Origin: Caulobacter sp. X
GTDB lineage: Bacteria > Pseudomonadota > Alphaproteobacteria > Caulobacterales > Caulobacteraceae
Length of the DNA stretch: 64,000 nucleotides
NCBI RefSeq assembly: GCF_002742635.1
Contig: NZ_PEGF01000002.1
Span: 1,178,001 to 1,242,000 of the forward strand
Direction: 5' to 3'
Below are positions 26,166-35,312 of this stretch, piece by piece (position 1 is the first letter of the stretch; the number at the start of each line of letters is the position of its first letter). Below the pieces are notes generated by a model that was given only the letters and a program-made list of their open reading frames with translations, searched no databases and was not told the origin of the DNA. A program made the position numbers and the translations under genes.

Positions 26166-27722
26166 ATGGCTATTTCTCTTTCCGCGCCGCGTACGACCGA
26201 GCTGAAGCCGCGCATCGTGGTCTTTGGGGTCGGCGGCGCTGGCGGCAACGCCGTGAACAACATGATCGAGGCGGGCCTCGAGGGTGTCGAGTTCGTGGTG
26301 GCCAACACCGACGCTCAGCAGCTGCAGTTCGCCAAGACCGATCGGCGGATCCAGCTGGGCGTGCAAGTGACGCAAGGCCTGGGCGCCGGCGCGCACCCGG
26401 AAGTGGGCATGAGCGCCGCGGAAGAGTCCTTCCCGGAGATCGGCGAGCACCTCGACGGCGCGCACATGGTCTTCATCACCGCCGGCATGGGCGGCGGCAC
26501 CGGAACCGGCGCGGCCCCGATCATCGCCAAGTGCGCCCGCGAGCGCGGCATCCTGACCGTCGGCGTCGTGACCAAGCCCTTCCACTTCGAAGGCCGTCAC
26601 CGCATGCGCCTGGCCGATAGCGGCATCCAGGAGCTGCAGCGCTACGTCGACACCCTCATCGTCATCCCGAACCAGAACCTGTTCCGCGTCGCCAACGAAC
26701 GCACGACCTTCGCCGAAGCCTTCGGCATGGCCGACCAGGTCCTGCACTCGGGCGTCCGCTCGATCACCGACCTGATGGTCCTGCCGGGCCTGATCAACCT
26801 CGACTTCGCCGACGTCCGCACGGTCATGACCGAGATGGGCAAGGCGATGATGGGAACCGGCGAGGGCACCGGCGAAGACCGCGCCCTGATGGCCGCTCAG
26901 AACGCCATCGCCAACCCGCTGCTGGACGAAGTCTCGCTGAAGGGCGCCAAGGCCGTGCTGGTCAACGTGACCGGCGGCATGGACATGACCCTGCTGGAAG
27001 TCGACGAGGCCGCCAACGCGATCTCGGACCAGGTCGATCCGGAAGCCAACATCATCTTCGGCGCGGCCTTCGATCCGTCGCTGGAAGGCGTGATCCGCGT
27101 GTCGGTGGTCGCCACCGGCATGGACGGCGCCTCGATCGCCCAGATCGAGCCCAAGCCGGTCACCCGCAACACCACCACCCAGCCGCTGATCGCCGACACC
27201 ACCCGTCCGGCGCCGCAGCCGGAACCGGCCCGTCCGACCGCCCGATACGAAGCCGCGCGTCCCGCGGAGCGTCCCTCCGCGGCGTTCTCGTCGGCCTTCG
27301 CCCCGGAACCCGCGCCGGCCCCGGCTCCCGAGCCCGAGATCGTCATGTCGGCCCCTCAGCCGGAGCCGGAAGCCGAGCTCTACTATGAGGAGCCGACCGT
27401 AGCTGAAGAACCGCGCGTGGCCCAGCCGGCGGCCCGGCAAGTGAACCGCATCGTCGACCCGCTGGTCGATGAGGTCGCCGACGAGCCGCTGTTCCCGGAA
27501 ACCGGCAACTACTACGAAGAGCGTCGTCCGCAAAAGCAAGGCGGCTGGCTCTCGATGTTCGGCGGCGGTCGTCAACGCTACGAGCAGCAGGCCTCGGCCC
27601 CGCAGCCGCAAGCCCGCACCACCCAGAGCGTTCGCCCGCAGCTGGCGCCGGTGGAAACGCCGCAGACCGACGATGGCGAGGACCTGGAAATCCCGTCCTT
27701 CCTGCGTCGCCTGGCCAACTGA
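26166..27722 (+). CDS. ftsZ: Cell division GTPase FtsZ
   Basis: FtsZ polymerises into the Z ring. The 518-residue protein has the N-terminal [20 protein letters not shown], the tubulin signature GGGTGTG (residues 109-115), and the T7 loop region [13 protein letters not shown] with its catalytic Asp. The C-terminal linker is long and rich in Pro, Glu and Ala (about 320-500), and the tail [13 protein letters not shown] binds FtsA and partners. The long linker is typical of Caulobacter. Ribosome binding is from GACGCGAGGG. A terminator follows. Confidence 0.98.
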   Translation: MAISLSAPRTTELKPRIVVFGVGGAGGNAVNNMIEAGLEGVEFVVANTDAQQLQFAKTDRRIQLGVQVTQGLGAGAHPEVGMSAAEESFPEIGEHLDGAHMVFITAGMGGGTGTGAAPIIAKCARERGILTVGVVTKPFHFEGRHRMRLADSGIQELQRYVDTLIVIPNQNLFRVANERTTFAEAFGMADQVLHSGVRSITDLMVLPGLINLDFADVRTVMTEMGKAMMGTGEGTGEDRALMAAQNAIANPLLDEVSLKGAKAVLVNVTGGMDMTLLEVDEAANAISDQVDPEANIIFGAAFDPSLEGVIRVSVVATGMDGASIAQIEPKPVTRNTTTQPLIADTTRPAPQPEPARPTARYEAARPAERPSAAFSSAFAPEPAPAPAPEPEIVMSAPQPEPEAELYYEEPTVAEEPRVAQPAARQVNRIVDPLVDEVADEPLFPETGNYYEERRPQKQGGWLSMFGGGRQRYEQQASAPQPQARTTQSVRPQLAPVETPQTDDGEDLEIPSFLRRLAN

Positions 27723-27756
27723 AAGGCGGACCCCAAACGGGGACCTCGATAACTCA

Positions 27757-27788
27757 AACGCCCCGGAGGAAACTCCGGGGCGTTTTGC
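27757..27788 (+). terminator. Rho-independent terminator after ftsZ
   Basis: AACGCCCCGGAG (27757-27768) pairs with CTCCGGGGCGTT (27773-27784) around GAAA, with TTTT overlapping the 3' arm. It closes the dcw cluster. Confidence 0.9.
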
Positions 27789-27838
27789 TTTAGCGGCGCC
27801 GCGCATACTGTTCGCCGGCCATCTGGAAGAAGCCGTCC

Positions 27839-28444
27839 ATGACCCAGCGCATGAAGGAAATCGCCGACGAGATCGTCGGCCTCCAGGCGGAACTTGACCG
27901 CGAGATCGAGCGGCGGCGCAGGGCGCTAGGCTGGACCCTTTCCGAGAAGATCGGCGAGTTCGAAATGGGCGTGGCGGCCCAGCATCGCCGGTTGCGGCTG
28001 AACCTGGTCAAGTTCTTTGGCCGCACCTCGCCCGCCGTCGTATTGACCGCGCCGGTGATCTATTCGCTGATCATTCCGCTCCTGCTCGTCGACGTATGGG
28101 TCAGCGCCTATCAGGCGATCTGCTTTCGCGCCTATGGCATCCCGAGGGTCCAGCGTCGCGATTACATCGCGCTCGACCGTGATCGGCTGGGCTATCTGAA
28201 TGTGATCGAGCGGCTCAATTGCACCTTCTGCGGCTACGCCAACGGCGTGATCGGCTATGTGCGCGAGGTGGCCAGTCGGACCGAGCAGTACTGGTGCCCG
28301 ATCAAGCATGCCGTGAAGGTCACTGACCCGCATCGGCGCTATTACGAATTCCTGGAATTTGGCGACGCCGAGGGCTATCGCGCCCGGCTGAACGATTTCC
28401 GCGCCAGGCTGCGTGATGACACGCCGCCGGCGGCGCCGAACTGA
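27839..28444 (+). CDS. Conserved membrane-associated protein of unknown function
   Basis: The 201-residue product has a charged helical N-terminus, one strong hydrophobic segment at about residues 65-90 (SPAVVLTAPVIYSLIIPLLL) and then a conserved cysteine-containing part, NCTFCGYANGVIGYVREVAS followed by RTEQYWCPIKHA. I know this CxxC...WCPIKH pattern from uncharacterised proteobacterial proteins, without an assigned function. The cysteines could bind metal. It starts 50 bp after the ftsZ terminator and probably has its own promoter. Confidence 0.8.
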   Translation: MTQRMKEIADEIVGLQAELDREIERRRRALGWTLSEKIGEFEMGVAAQHRRLRLNLVKFFGRTSPAVVLTAPVIYSLIIPLLLVDVWVSAYQAICFRAYGIPRVQRRDYIALDRDRLGYLNVIERLNCTFCGYANGVIGYVREVASRTEQYWCPIKHAVKVTDPHRRYYEFLEFGDAEGYRARLNDFRARLRDDTPPAAPN

Positions 28445-28520
28445 ACTCGAAAGCTGCGCATCACACCGAAGGCGGTGTATCTTGGCGCCATCTGCCAACT
28501 TTCGGCGTAATCCGGTCACG

Positions 28521-28991
28521 ATGAAGCTGACGCGAACCGATCGAAAGATCCTCCAGATCCTGCAGCAGGACGGCAAGATCTCGAATGTCGAGTTGGCCGA
28601 GCGGGTGGGGCTGTCGCCCAGCCCATGCCTGCGACGAGTCAAACAACTGGAGGCTTCCGGTCTGATCAGCGGCTATGTCGCGCTGCTGGACCGGCGAAAG
28701 GCCAAGTTGGATGTCCTGGCCTATGTCGAGGTGCAGGTCGACCGCCACAGCGAGGAGGCCGCCGAGGCCTTCAAACAGGCCGTTTTGCGCGAGCCCGAGG
28801 TGGTCGGCTGCTACGTGATGACCGGCGGCTACGACTACCTTCTGAAGGTCGCCGTGCCCAATCTCGACGCCTATGCCGACTTCACCATGAAGCGCCTGCT
28901 GAAGATGCCGGCGGTCAAGGACATCCGCTCCTCGTTCGTGCTCGACACGCTTAAGGATTCCACGGCCCTGCCGCTGGACTATCTCGACTGA
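28521..28991 (+). CDS. Lrp/AsnC family transcriptional regulator
   Basis: The 156-residue protein has an N-terminal winged helix (LTRTDRKILQILQQDGKISN, VELAERVGLSPSPCLRRVKQ) and a C-terminal ligand-binding RAM domain (VLREPEVVGCYVMTGGYDYL). Such regulators sense amino acids. It lies 132 bp upstream of the tyrosine-degradation operon on the same strand, so it probably controls that operon in response to an aromatic amino acid; this is inference. The ATG at 28521 starts the conserved domain, and longer in-frame starts run into the previous gene. Confidence 0.9.
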   Translation: MKLTRTDRKILQILQQDGKISNVELAERVGLSPSPCLRRVKQLEASGLISGYVALLDRRKAKLDVLAYVEVQVDRHSEEAAEAFKQAVLREPEVVGCYVMTGGYDYLLKVAVPNLDAYADFTMKRLLKMPAVKDIRSSFVLDTLKDSTALPLDYLD

Positions 28992-29123
28992 TCACTTTGA
29001 CGATAATCAAGCGTCCATATTGGCATGATGTGACCTGAATGACGTTTAAGCCGGTCATGATCGCCACGTTCTGACTTCGCCTTCGCGATAAGCTGCCCGC
29101 TCTCGTCTTTTTGGAGCGGCCGC

Positions 29124-30245
29124 ATGCTCGTCCTGGATCGCAAGCCCGTCACCGCCGCGCCGGCGTCGCCCATGCGGCCGGCCCTCGAGGGCGTCCAGGC
29201 CTACAAGTCCGGCATGACCCTGGCCGAGGCGGGCAAGCGGACGGGGCGGTCCCAGTTCTCAAAGCTGGCCAGCAACGAGAACCTGCTGGGCGCCAGCCCC
29301 GAGGTCGCCGCGGCCGTCGCGGCCGCCATCGCCGAGCCCGAGCTCTATCCGGATCCCTATTGCGAGACGCTGCGCGCCGCGATCGGCGGCCGCCTGGGCG
29401 TCGACCCGCAGCGTGTCGTGGTCTCGCCGGGCTCCGAGGCCCTGATCGACTACCTGTTCCGCGCGGTGCTGCACCCGGGCGACGCGATCCTGCTGTCCAG
29501 CCCGACCTTCCCGGCCTACGACATCTTCGCCCGCTGCGCCGAGGCTCGGATTGTCGATGTGCCGCGCCTGGCCAACTTCGACCTCGACGTGCCCGCCTTC
29601 AAGGCCGCGGCGGCGCGGGGCCCGAAGCTGCTGGTCCTGTGCACGCCGAACAACCCGACCGGCAACGCCCTGAGCGCCTCGGACATCGAGGACATCCTGT
29701 CGGTCACGCCGCGCTCGACCCTCGTTTTCGTCGACGAGGCCTATCGCGAGTATCACGAGGCCTTCGACACCTTCGCCCTGCTGGACGCCTGGGGCGGTCC
29801 CTGGGTGTCGGCCCGCACCTTCTCAAAGGCCTATGGCCTGGCTGGCATGCGCGTGGGTTACGGGATCGCTTCGTCGGCCGAGCTGGTCGGCTATCTGGAT
29901 CGCCTGCGCCCGGCCTTCAACGTCACCGCCGTCAGCCAGGCCGCCGCCCTGGCCGCCTGGAACGACCAGGAACACTTGGCCCGCACCGTCGCCCTCACCA
30001 TCGCCGAACGCCGCCGCGTCGAGGCCGCGCTGGCCGACCTGGGCGTGGAGCACACCCGCAGCGAAGCCAATTTCGTCTTCCTGCGCGCGCCGGCGGGGCC
30101 CGACGCGACCGCCACGCGTTTGTTGCAGGAGGGGCTGATCATCCGCCCGACGCCGGTCGCCGGCGGCTGGGTCCGGATCACCATCGGCCGCCCCGCCGAC
30201 AACGACGCCCTGATCGCCGCCTTGCCGACGGCGCTGGCGAAATAA
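29124..30245 (+). CDS. PLP-dependent aminotransferase (HisC-like, probably aromatic/tyrosine)
   Basis: The 373-residue fold-type I aminotransferase has the HisC-like SNENLLGASPEV, CTPNNPTGNALSASD, VFVDEAYREYHEAF and the PLP lysine in TFSKAYGLAGMRVGYG. By sequence it belongs with histidinol-phosphate aminotransferases. Its place directly before 4-hydroxyphenylpyruvate dioxygenase suggests that it makes 4-hydroxyphenylpyruvate from tyrosine. HisC-like enzymes are known to accept aromatic amino acids. TTTGGAGCGG provides the ribosome site. Substrate is inferred from context. Confidence 0.85.
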   Translation: MLVLDRKPVTAAPASPMRPALEGVQAYKSGMTLAEAGKRTGRSQFSKLASNENLLGASPEVAAAVAAAIAEPELYPDPYCETLRAAIGGRLGVDPQRVVVSPGSEALIDYLFRAVLHPGDAILLSSPTFPAYDIFARCAEARIVDVPRLANFDLDVPAFKAAAARGPKLLVLCTPNNPTGNALSASDIEDILSVTPRSTLVFVDEAYREYHEAFDTFALLDAWGGPWVSARTFSKAYGLAGMRVGYGIASSAELVGYLDRLRPAFNVTAVSQAAALAAWNDQEHLARTVALTIAERRRVEAALADLGVEHTRSEANFVFLRAPAGPDATATRLLQEGLIIRPTPVAGGWVRITIGRPADNDALIAALPTALAK

Positions 30246-30269
30246 GAAGCCTCTAGGGAGAGAACCGCC

Positions 30270-31343
30270 ATGACCCTCGTCACCGACCAGAACCCCCTGG
30301 GCCTCGACGGCTTCGAGTTCGTCGAGTTCACCAGCCCCGATCCGGCCGCCATGAAGGCGCTGATCGAGCAACTGGGCTTCGTCGCCGCCAGCAAGCACCC
30401 GACCAAGGCCGCGACCCGCTACAAGCAGGGCCGCATCAACCTGATCGTCAACGAGGAGGCGGCCGGCCAGGTCGCCGACTTCCGCGCCGGGCACGGTCCC
30501 TCGGCCAACGGCATGGCCTTCCGCGTGGAGAACGCCGAGCAGGCCTACGCCGACGCGATCAAGCGCGGCGCCAAGCCCGCCGACGCCAGCCGCTCGCTGC
30601 TGGGCGAGGGCGCCAAGGTGCTGGAAGGCATCGGCGGCTCCTTGCTCTACCTCGTCGACCGCTATGGCGACGCCGGCACCATCTATGACAGCTGGGAGCA
30701 GGTGCCGGGCGCGGCCCTGGCCGAGGCCAAGAACAATGTCGGCCTCGACCTGCTGGACCACCTGACTCACAACGTGAAGCGCGGCCAGATGCGCACCTGG
30801 TCGACGTTCTACAATCAGGTCTTCGGCTTCGAGGAGCAGAAGTATTTCGACATCAAGGGCCAGGCGACCGGCCTGTTCAGCCAAGCGATGATCGCGCCCG
30901 ACAAGGCCATCCGCATCCCGCTGAACGAGAGCCAGGACGACAAGAGCCAGATCGAGGAGTTCATCCGCCAGTACAATGGCGAGGGCATCCAGCACCTGGC
31001 CCTGACCACGGACAACATCTACGACACCGTCGAGAAGCTGCGCGCCCGGGGCGTGAAGCTGCAGGACACGATCGAGACCTATTACGAGCTGGTCGACAAG
31101 CGCGTCCCCGGCCACGGCGAGGACCTGGAGCGCCTGCGCAGGAACCGCATCCTGATCGACGGCGCGGTGGGCGAGGAAGGCCTGCTGCTGCAGATCTTCA
31201 CCGAGAACCTGTTCGGCCCGATCTTCTTCGAGATCATCCAGCGCAAGGGCAACGAAGGCTTCGGCAACGGCAACTTCCAGGCCCTGTTCGAGAGCATCGA
31301 GCTCGACCAGATCCGCCGCGGGGTGATCACGGTCGACGCTTGA
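30270..31343 (+). CDS. hppD: 4-hydroxyphenylpyruvate dioxygenase
   Basis: HppD converts 4-hydroxyphenylpyruvate to homogentisate with a nonheme iron. The 357-residue protein is made of two vicinal-oxygen-chelate domains. The C-terminal one shows the iron ligands in DLLDHLTHNVKRGQM (His), GIQHLALTTDNI (His) and FFEIIQRKGNEGFGNGNFQA (Glu). It begins 24 bp after the aminotransferase and is second in the tyrosine operon. Confidence 0.95.
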   Translation: MTLVTDQNPLGLDGFEFVEFTSPDPAAMKALIEQLGFVAASKHPTKAATRYKQGRINLIVNEEAAGQVADFRAGHGPSANGMAFRVENAEQAYADAIKRGAKPADASRSLLGEGAKVLEGIGGSLLYLVDRYGDAGTIYDSWEQVPGAALAEAKNNVGLDLLDHLTHNVKRGQMRTWSTFYNQVFGFEEQKYFDIKGQATGLFSQAMIAPDKAIRIPLNESQDDKSQIEEFIRQYNGEGIQHLALTTDNIYDTVEKLRARGVKLQDTIETYYELVDKRVPGHGEDLERLRRNRILIDGAVGEEGLLLQIFTENLFGPIFFEIIQRKGNEGFGNGNFQALFESIELDQIRRGVITVDA

Positions 31344-31369
31344 GGCGAGCCTCGAAGATACTCTTCGGC

Positions 31370-31475
31370 GTCATCCCGGCCGAAGCGTAGCGTAGAGCCG
31401 GGACCCAGGGGCGACAGAGCGCCGCGCGCGCCACTTCTGGGTCCCGGATAGCCTCTTCGAGGCTTCCGGGATGAC
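31370..31475. repeat. Intergenic inverted repeat (copy D)
   Basis: GTCATCCCGG...AGCCGGGACCCAG at 31370-31408 is an inverted copy of CTGGGTCCCGGATAGCC...CCGGGATGAC ending at 31475. It lies between hppD and hmgA inside one operon and would form a large hairpin in the mRNA. Confidence 0.75.
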
Positions 31476-31510
31476 ATGGGATAAGTGCTGAGCAAGGCAC
31501 GGGAACGCAC

Positions 31511-32788
31511 ATGGACCTCCGCTACCAAACCGGCTTCGGCTCCTATTTCGAGACCGAGGCGCATCCCGGCGCCCTGCCGGTGGGCCAGAACTCGCCGCAG
31601 AAGGTTCCTTTCGGCCTCTATGCCGAGCAGCTGTCGGGCTCGGCGTTCACCGCGCCACGCCACGAGAACCGCCGTAGCTGGCTCTATCGACTTCGGCCGA
31701 GCGCCGGGCATGGGCCTTACAGGCCCTATGCGCAGGACAAGCTGGTCTCGACCTTTTCCGGGCCCGTGACGCCCAACCGCCTGCGCTGGAGCCCGCTGGA
31801 GATCCCGGCCGCGCCGACCGACTTCGTCGACGGCCTCGTCACCCTGGCCGGCAACGCCGACGCCGCCACGCTGTCGGGCGTCGGCGTCCATGTCTATCTG
31901 GCCAACGCCTCGATGAAGAACCGGGTGTTCTACGACGCCGATGGCGAGCTCTTGATCGTGCCGCAGATGGGCGTGCTGACCCTGGTCACCGAGTTCGGCG
32001 CGCTGACCGCCGGTCCGGGTCACATCGCCGTCATCCCGCGCGGCGTGCGCTTCCGGGTCGAGGTCGAGGGGCCCGCGCGCGGCTATGTCTGCGAGAACTA
32101 CGGCGCGCCCTTCCGCCTGCCGGAGCTGGGCCCGATCGGCGCCAACGGCCTGGCCAATCCGCGCGACTTCGAGACGCCGGTGGCGGCCTTTGAGGACGTG
32201 GAGGCGCCGACGCAGGTGATCCAGAAGTTCCAGGGCGCGCTTTGGGCGGCCGAGTGGGATCACAGCCCCTTGGACGTCGTGGCCTGGCACGGCAATCTCG
32301 CGCCCTACCGCTACGACCTGTCGCGGTTCAACACGATCAATACGGTCAGCTTCGACCACCCCGATCCGTCGATCTTCACGGTCCTGACCTCGCCCAGCGA
32401 TACGCCAGGCGTGGCCAACTGCGACTTCGTGATCTTCCCGCCGCGATGGATGGTGGCCGAGCACACCTTCCGCCCGCCGTGGTTCCATCGAAACGTGATG
32501 AGCGAGTTCATGGGGCTGGTCCACGGCGCCTACGACGCCAAGGAGGGCGGCTTTGTCCCGGGCGGGGCGTCCCTGCACAACTGCATGAGCGACCACGGCC
32601 CCGACGTCGCCAGCCATCGCAAGGCCACCGAGGCCGAACTGGCCCCGCACAAGATCGACGGGACCCTGGCCTTCATGTTCGAGAGCCGCTGGGTGATCCG
32701 GCCGACGAAGTTCGCGCTGGAGACTTCGGCGCTTCAGGACGACTATGACGCCTGCTGGTCGGGCTTCCCCAAGGCTCGCCTCGTCTAA
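31511..32788 (+). CDS. hmgA: Homogentisate 1,2-dioxygenase
   Basis: HmgA opens the ring of homogentisate to maleylacetoacetate. The 425-residue cupin has the N-terminal [33 protein letters not shown], and the iron-binding region [20 protein letters not shown] then [11 protein letters not shown] with the ligand His, Glu and His. It is separated from hppD by the inverted repeat and followed 22 bp later by fahA. Confidence 0.96.
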   Translation: MDLRYQTGFGSYFETEAHPGALPVGQNSPQKVPFGLYAEQLSGSAFTAPRHENRRSWLYRLRPSAGHGPYRPYAQDKLVSTFSGPVTPNRLRWSPLEIPAAPTDFVDGLVTLAGNADAATLSGVGVHVYLANASMKNRVFYDADGELLIVPQMGVLTLVTEFGALTAGPGHIAVIPRGVRFRVEVEGPARGYVCENYGAPFRLPELGPIGANGLANPRDFETPVAAFEDVEAPTQVIQKFQGALWAAEWDHSPLDVVAWHGNLAPYRYDLSRFNTINTVSFDHPDPSIFTVLTSPSDTPGVANCDFVIFPPRWMVAEHTFRPPWFHRNVMSEFMGLVHGAYDAKEGGFVPGGASLHNCMSDHGPDVASHRKATEAELAPHKIDGTLAFMFESRWVIRPTKFALETSALQDDYDACWSGFPKARLV

Positions 32789-32810
32789 CAACAACAAGAA
32801 GGAAGCGCCG

Positions 32811-33818
32811 ATGAAGCTCGCGTCTCTCAAGGGCGGCCGCGACGGCCGGCTGGTGGTGGTCTCCAACGACCTCGCCTGGTTCACCGACGCCGGCACGGTC
32901 GCGCCGACCCTGCAGGCCGCCCTCGACAACTGGGAGCATTGCGAGCCGCTGCTGCGCGGCCTGGCCGAGAGTCTCGAGCACGGGGCCGTGCCGCGCGAGC
33001 GCTTCCACGAGCACGACGCCGCCAGCCCCTTGCCGCGCGCCTATCAGTGGGTCGACGGCAGCGCCTACGTGAACCACGTGCAATTGGTGCGGAAGGCGCG
33101 CGGCGCCGAGATGCCCGAGAGCTTCTGGACCGATCCGCTGATGTATCAGGGCGCGTCGGACGGCTTCCTCAATCCGCGCGATCCGATCCCGCTGGCTGAC
33201 GCCAGCTGGGGCTGCGACCTGGAGGGCGAGGTGGCCGTGATCACCGGCGACGTGCCGCTGGGCGCCAGCCGCGAGGAGGCCCTGGCCGCCATCCGCCTGG
33301 TCATGCTCTGCAACGACGTCAGCTTGCGCAACCTGATCCCCGCCGAGCTCGCCAAGGGCTTTGGCTTCCTGCAGTCCAAGCCGGCCAGCGCTTTTTCGCC
33401 CGTCGCCGTGACCCCTAGCGCTCTCGGCGAGGCGTGGAAGGACGGCAAGTTGCACGGCGCGCTTCTGGTCGAGCTGGACGGCAAGGACTTCGGCCGCGCC
33501 GACGCCGGCGTCGACATGACCTTCGACTTCGGGACCCTGGTGGCGCACGCGGCCAAGACGCGGTCGCTCAGCGCCGGGACGATCGTCGGCTCGGGCACGG
33601 TCAGCAACCGCGACGCCGACGGCGGCCCCGGCAAGCCGATCAGCGAGGGCGGGCTGGGCTATTCGTGCCTGGCGGAGCTCCGCACCGTCGAGACCATCCT
33701 GCACGGCGCGCCCAAGACGCCGTTCTTGCTGGGCGGCGACACGATCCGCATTGAGATGAAGGACGCCAAGGGCCACTCGATCTTCGGCGCCATCGAACAG
33801 ACGGTCGAGCGGATTTGA
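32811..33818 (+). CDS. fahA: Fumarylacetoacetate hydrolase
   Basis: This enzyme splits fumarylacetoacetate into fumarate and acetoacetate, the last step of tyrosine degradation. The 335-residue FAH-fold protein has WGCDLEGEVAVITGDVPLG with metal-binding Glu, VMLCNDVSLRNL, GFLQSKPASAFSPVAVTP and VGSGTVSNRDADGG. The ATG at 32811 follows AAGAAGGAAG; a start at 32745 would lie within hmgA. Its stop overlaps the next gene's TTG start. Confidence 0.95.
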   Translation: MKLASLKGGRDGRLVVVSNDLAWFTDAGTVAPTLQAALDNWEHCEPLLRGLAESLEHGAVPRERFHEHDAASPLPRAYQWVDGSAYVNHVQLVRKARGAEMPESFWTDPLMYQGASDGFLNPRDPIPLADASWGCDLEGEVAVITGDVPLGASREEALAAIRLVMLCNDVSLRNLIPAELAKGFGFLQSKPASAFSPVAVTPSALGEAWKDGKLHGALLVELDGKDFGRADAGVDMTFDFGTLVAHAAKTRSLSAGTIVGSGTVSNRDADGGPGKPISEGGLGYSCLAELRTVETILHGAPKTPFLLGGDTIRIEMKDAKGHSIFGAIEQTVERI

Positions 33819-34192
33819 GCGAGGAGGCCGCTATCGCCATCGGCAGGATTTGGGAGACGCGCGCCGGGATCAATCTCGGCCCGCTGGACCTGATCAAGGA
33901 TGGCGGCGCGCGCAACTACGTGCTGCAGATCGGCGACAAGCGTTTCCACGGCTTCGTGGTGCGCAAGGGCGAGGCGGTGTTCGGCTATGTCGATCGCTGC
34001 CCGCACGCCGGCCTCCCGCTGGCGCAGGCGTTGGATCAGTACCTGACCCCTGACGGCGGCCTGATCGCCTGCTCCTGGCACGGCGCGGTGTTCACGGTGG
34101 AGGAGGGCGCCTGCGTCGGCGGGCCTTGCGTGGGGGCCAAGCTCGCGCCCTGGCCGGTCGAGGCGCGGGAGGGGCGAGTGTTCACCGCATGA
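33815..34192 (+). CDS. Rieske [2Fe-2S] domain protein
   Basis: The 125-residue product is a single Rieske domain. The cluster ligands are visible as CPH (RCPHAGLPLAQAL) and CSWH (GLIACSWHGAVF). Stand-alone Rieske proteins usually pass electrons to oxygenases or other reductases. It is the last gene of the tyrosine operon, starting with TTG in the TTGA overlap with fahA; no ATG or GTG start is available before the conserved part. No partner oxygenase lies next to it, so the role is open. Confidence 0.88.
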   Translation: MSEEAAIAIGRIWETRAGINLGPLDLIKDGGARNYVLQIGDKRFHGFVVRKGEAVFGYVDRCPHAGLPLAQALDQYLTPDGGLIACSWHGAVFTVEEGACVGGPCVGAKLAPWPVEAREGRVFTA

Positions 34193-34204
34193 CCCAAAAA
34201 AGAA

Positions 34205-34234
34205 CGGCCGCCTTCCAGGAGGAGAAGGCGGCCG
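34205..34234 (+). terminator. Hairpin after the Rieske gene
   Basis: CGGCCGCCTT (34205-34214) pairs with AAGGCGGCCG (34225-34234). No T run follows, so it may be a weak or Rho-aided terminator of the tyrosine operon. The rest of 34193-34393 shows nothing else. Confidence 0.5.
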
Positions 34235-34393
34235 AGTCATTGGGAGGAAACGCCCGAAAGGGCTGAGTTCCATATAGCTGTTTGAATCGCGCCCGACAAC
34301 GTTGTCAGGAAAATTATTTCGCGGAACGGTGAAATCGCATCCGGCACCGGACCGGCGTCTGGTTTCGCCGATCCGGAATGAGAGTTCAGCCGC

Positions 34394-34876
34394 TTACTTC
34401 TTCTTCGCCGCCTGGACCTCGATCTCGACCAGCATGCCGTCCTGGACCAGCGAGGTGATCTGGCTGGTGATGCGGGCGGGCTTGTTGGGCTGGGTCGCGG
34501 TGCCGAAGTAGGTCTTGTAGCCCTCCATCATGCCGACGAAGTCCATCTTGCCCTCCTTGGCGGGGTCGCCGACCAGCAGAACGCGCATCATCACGACGTC
34601 GGCCATGGTCGCGCCCTGGGTCTTCAGCGCAGCCTCGATGCGGCCCAATACGCCGAGGGTCTGGGTCTTGGTGTCGCCGAACTTGGCGACGCCCGTGGCC
34701 TTGTCGTCGATGACCGGCGGGGTCATGCCCGAGACATAGATGGTGTCATAGCCGGCCGGCACGGTGACGACGCTGGCGATCGGCGACTTGGGGTCGCCGC
34801 CGCGGACGATGTCTTGGGCGTGGGCGGCGCCGGCGAGGGCGCAAAGGCCGGCGGCGAGGGCGATCAGGCGTTTCAT
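34394..34876 (-). CDS. Exported RidA family (YjgF/UK114) protein
   Basis: RidA proteins hydrolyse reactive enamines and imines to ketones and ammonia, normally in the cytoplasm. This 160-residue version has a clear Sec signal peptide (MKRLIALAAGLCALAGAAHA) before the RidA domain (DTIYVSGMTPPV, VLGRIEAALKTQGATMADVV, ARITSQITSL, MLVEIEVQAAKKK). The conserved arginine is in ARITS. It is the last of three minus-strand genes after the amine oxidoreductase and the cytochrome, so it probably handles imines made in the periplasm. Confidence 0.88.
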   Translation of the reverse strand: MKRLIALAAGLCALAGAAHAQDIVRGGDPKSPIASVVTVPAGYDTIYVSGMTPPVIDDKATGVAKFGDTKTQTLGVLGRIEAALKTQGATMADVVMMRVLLVGDPAKEGKMDFVGMMEGYKTYFGTATQPNKPARITSQITSLVQDGMLVEIEVQAAKKK

Positions 34877-34900
34877 GGGTCTTCTCCCTTTAGAATGAGG

Positions 34901-35293
34901 TCAGTGGGCCTGCAGGCCGCGCGCGTTGGCCTGAGCCTTGGCGGCCGCGCGGGCGGCGGCGACGTCGGCCGGCTTGATCCCGGGGGCCTTGTTGCTCCAG
35001 GACGAGCGGACATAGGTCAGGATGGCCGCCAGGTCGGCGTCGGACAGGTCGTCCTTGAAGGCGGGCATGCCGGCGCGGCCGTTCAGCACCGTCGTGATCA
35101 CCACCTTGGGCGGACCTTTCACGAGCACGGAACCGTCCAGCGGCGGGAAGGCGCCCTTGACGCCCTTGCCGGTGGCCTGGTGACAGGCCGAGCAGTTGTC
35201 CATGAACAGCGACTTGCCGTCGGCGGACGCCATGGCCGGCGCGGCGAGGCCACCGACGAGCGCCAAGGCGGCGAGGCGATAAGCGAAGGTCAT
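34901..35293 (-). CDS. Exported class I cytochrome c
   Basis: The 130-residue protein has a Sec signal peptide (ending near AMASA) and one heme site CSACH at about residues 34-38. The axial methionine is probably in NGRAGMPAFKDDLSD. The tail is rich in Ala and Gln. It should be a small soluble periplasmic electron carrier. It lies between a flavin amine oxidoreductase and RidA, with gaps of 19 and 24 bp, and is the likely electron acceptor of the former. Confidence 0.9.
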   Translation of the reverse strand: MTFAYRLAALALVGGLAAPAMASADGKSLFMDNCSACHQATGKGVKGAFPPLDGSVLVKGPPKVVITTVLNGRAGMPAFKDDLSDADLAAILTYVRSSWSNKAPGIKPADVAAARAAAKAQANARGLQAH

Positions 35294-35312
35294 ACGTTTC
35301 CCCGGTGGTTTC

